Translations under genes and position numbers: made by a program
Part shown: piece after piece, positions 52,055 to 52,098 of the stretch
How positions within the stretch are numbered: position 1 is the stretch's first letter
How the letters are laid out: every line of letters starts with the position of its first letter
Assembly (NCBI RefSeq): GCF_014697425.1
Contig: NZ_JACJRU010000051.1
Location: forward strand, 1-52,098
Direction: 5' to 3'
Source: Nostoc sp. FACHB-110
GTDB taxonomy: Bacteria > Cyanobacteriota > Cyanobacteriia > Cyanobacteriales > Nostocaceae
DNA: 52,098 bases
The notes under the pieces: model-generated
What the model was told of the DNA's origin: nothing
The model's database searches: none
What the model saw: the letters and a program-made list of their open reading frames with translations, nothing else

Positions 52055-52098
52055 ATGAGCCGTCCATTTAAAATTGCGATCGCCGAGAGTGAAGAGGA
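52055..52098 (+). CDS. Start of a possible IS630-type transposase (cut by the window edge)
   Basis: Only 14 codons are present, MSRPFKIAIAESEE, and the frame is open at the window end. This start resembles the N-terminal helix-turn-helix domain of cyanobacterial IS630-family transposases, which begin similarly and continue EELK. No inverted repeat is recognisable in the short flank seen, so the call rests on resemblance of a few residues. Confidence 0.45.
   Translation, partial: MSRPFKIAIAESEE

Overview
The window looks like chromosomal DNA of a filamentous, probably Nostoc-like, cyanobacterium. The evidence is dense HIP1 octamers (GCGATCGC), a gene for the photosystem II assembly protein Psb34, a CruA/CruP-type lycopene cyclase, a fused ThiO-ThiG protein, two rhomboid proteases in tandem, and the degenerate heptamer and palindromic intergenic repeats usual in that group. 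I see no rRNA, tRNA, CRISPR array or prophage.

Layout. 0.1-2.7 kb: a palindromic repeat, then a class III aminotransferase and a DUF1338 (HglS-type) enzyme, a possible amino-acid/2-oxoacid catabolic pair. 2.9-6.8 kb: a sulfonate-type substrate-binding lipoprotein, a nitroreductase, and a short-chain dehydrogenase gene broken by a 1.36-kb IS200/IS605-type element carrying only tnpB. 6.9-12.4 kb: two rhomboids, murG, a secreted NTF2-like protein and a GT-C-like membrane protein. 12.5-18.5 kb: an intact SDR, a flavoprotein disulfide-reductase relative without the redox cysteines, cobD, HU and an amidase. 18.7-25.6 kb: a repeat-containing membrane protein, a small hypothetical protein, map, a cupredoxin, a small membrane protein and an ABC1/UbiB kinase. 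25.8-35.9 kb: an M1 aminopeptidase with a HEAT-like tail, a DUF3352 protein, a sterol desaturase/SDR fusion, a zinc-ribbon protein, a GNAT-MidA methyltransferase pair, a 31-residue candidate small membrane protein and a beta-hydroxyacid dehydrogenase. 36.5-49.7 kb: a tautomerase-like protein, a TPR protein, psb34, thiO-thiG, cimA, the carotenoid cyclase homologue and a coiled-coil protein. 49.7-52.1 kb: an accessory end with an Rpn-type nuclease, a DUF433/DUF5615 toxin-antitoxin-like pair between two nearly identical 55-bp direct repeats, and the start of what may be an IS630-type transposase.

Most genes are housekeeping or conserved cyanobacterial genes, with few operons. Probable co-transcribed units are aminotransferase-DUF1338, GNAT-MidA (1-nt overlap) and DUF433-DUF5615 (4-nt overlap). 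The most unusual layer is between the genes. A core palindromic repeat (about 155 nt) occurs at 0.1, 20.2 and 36.0 kb, and smaller hairpin modules have inserted into it. One of those modules also sits inside a MITE-like element at 23.0 kb and in the tnpB leader at 6.7 kb. The copies at 20.2 and 36.0 kb are inverted relative to each other and bracket about 15.5 kb. All functional statements are read from sequence motifs; nothing was searched or computed.
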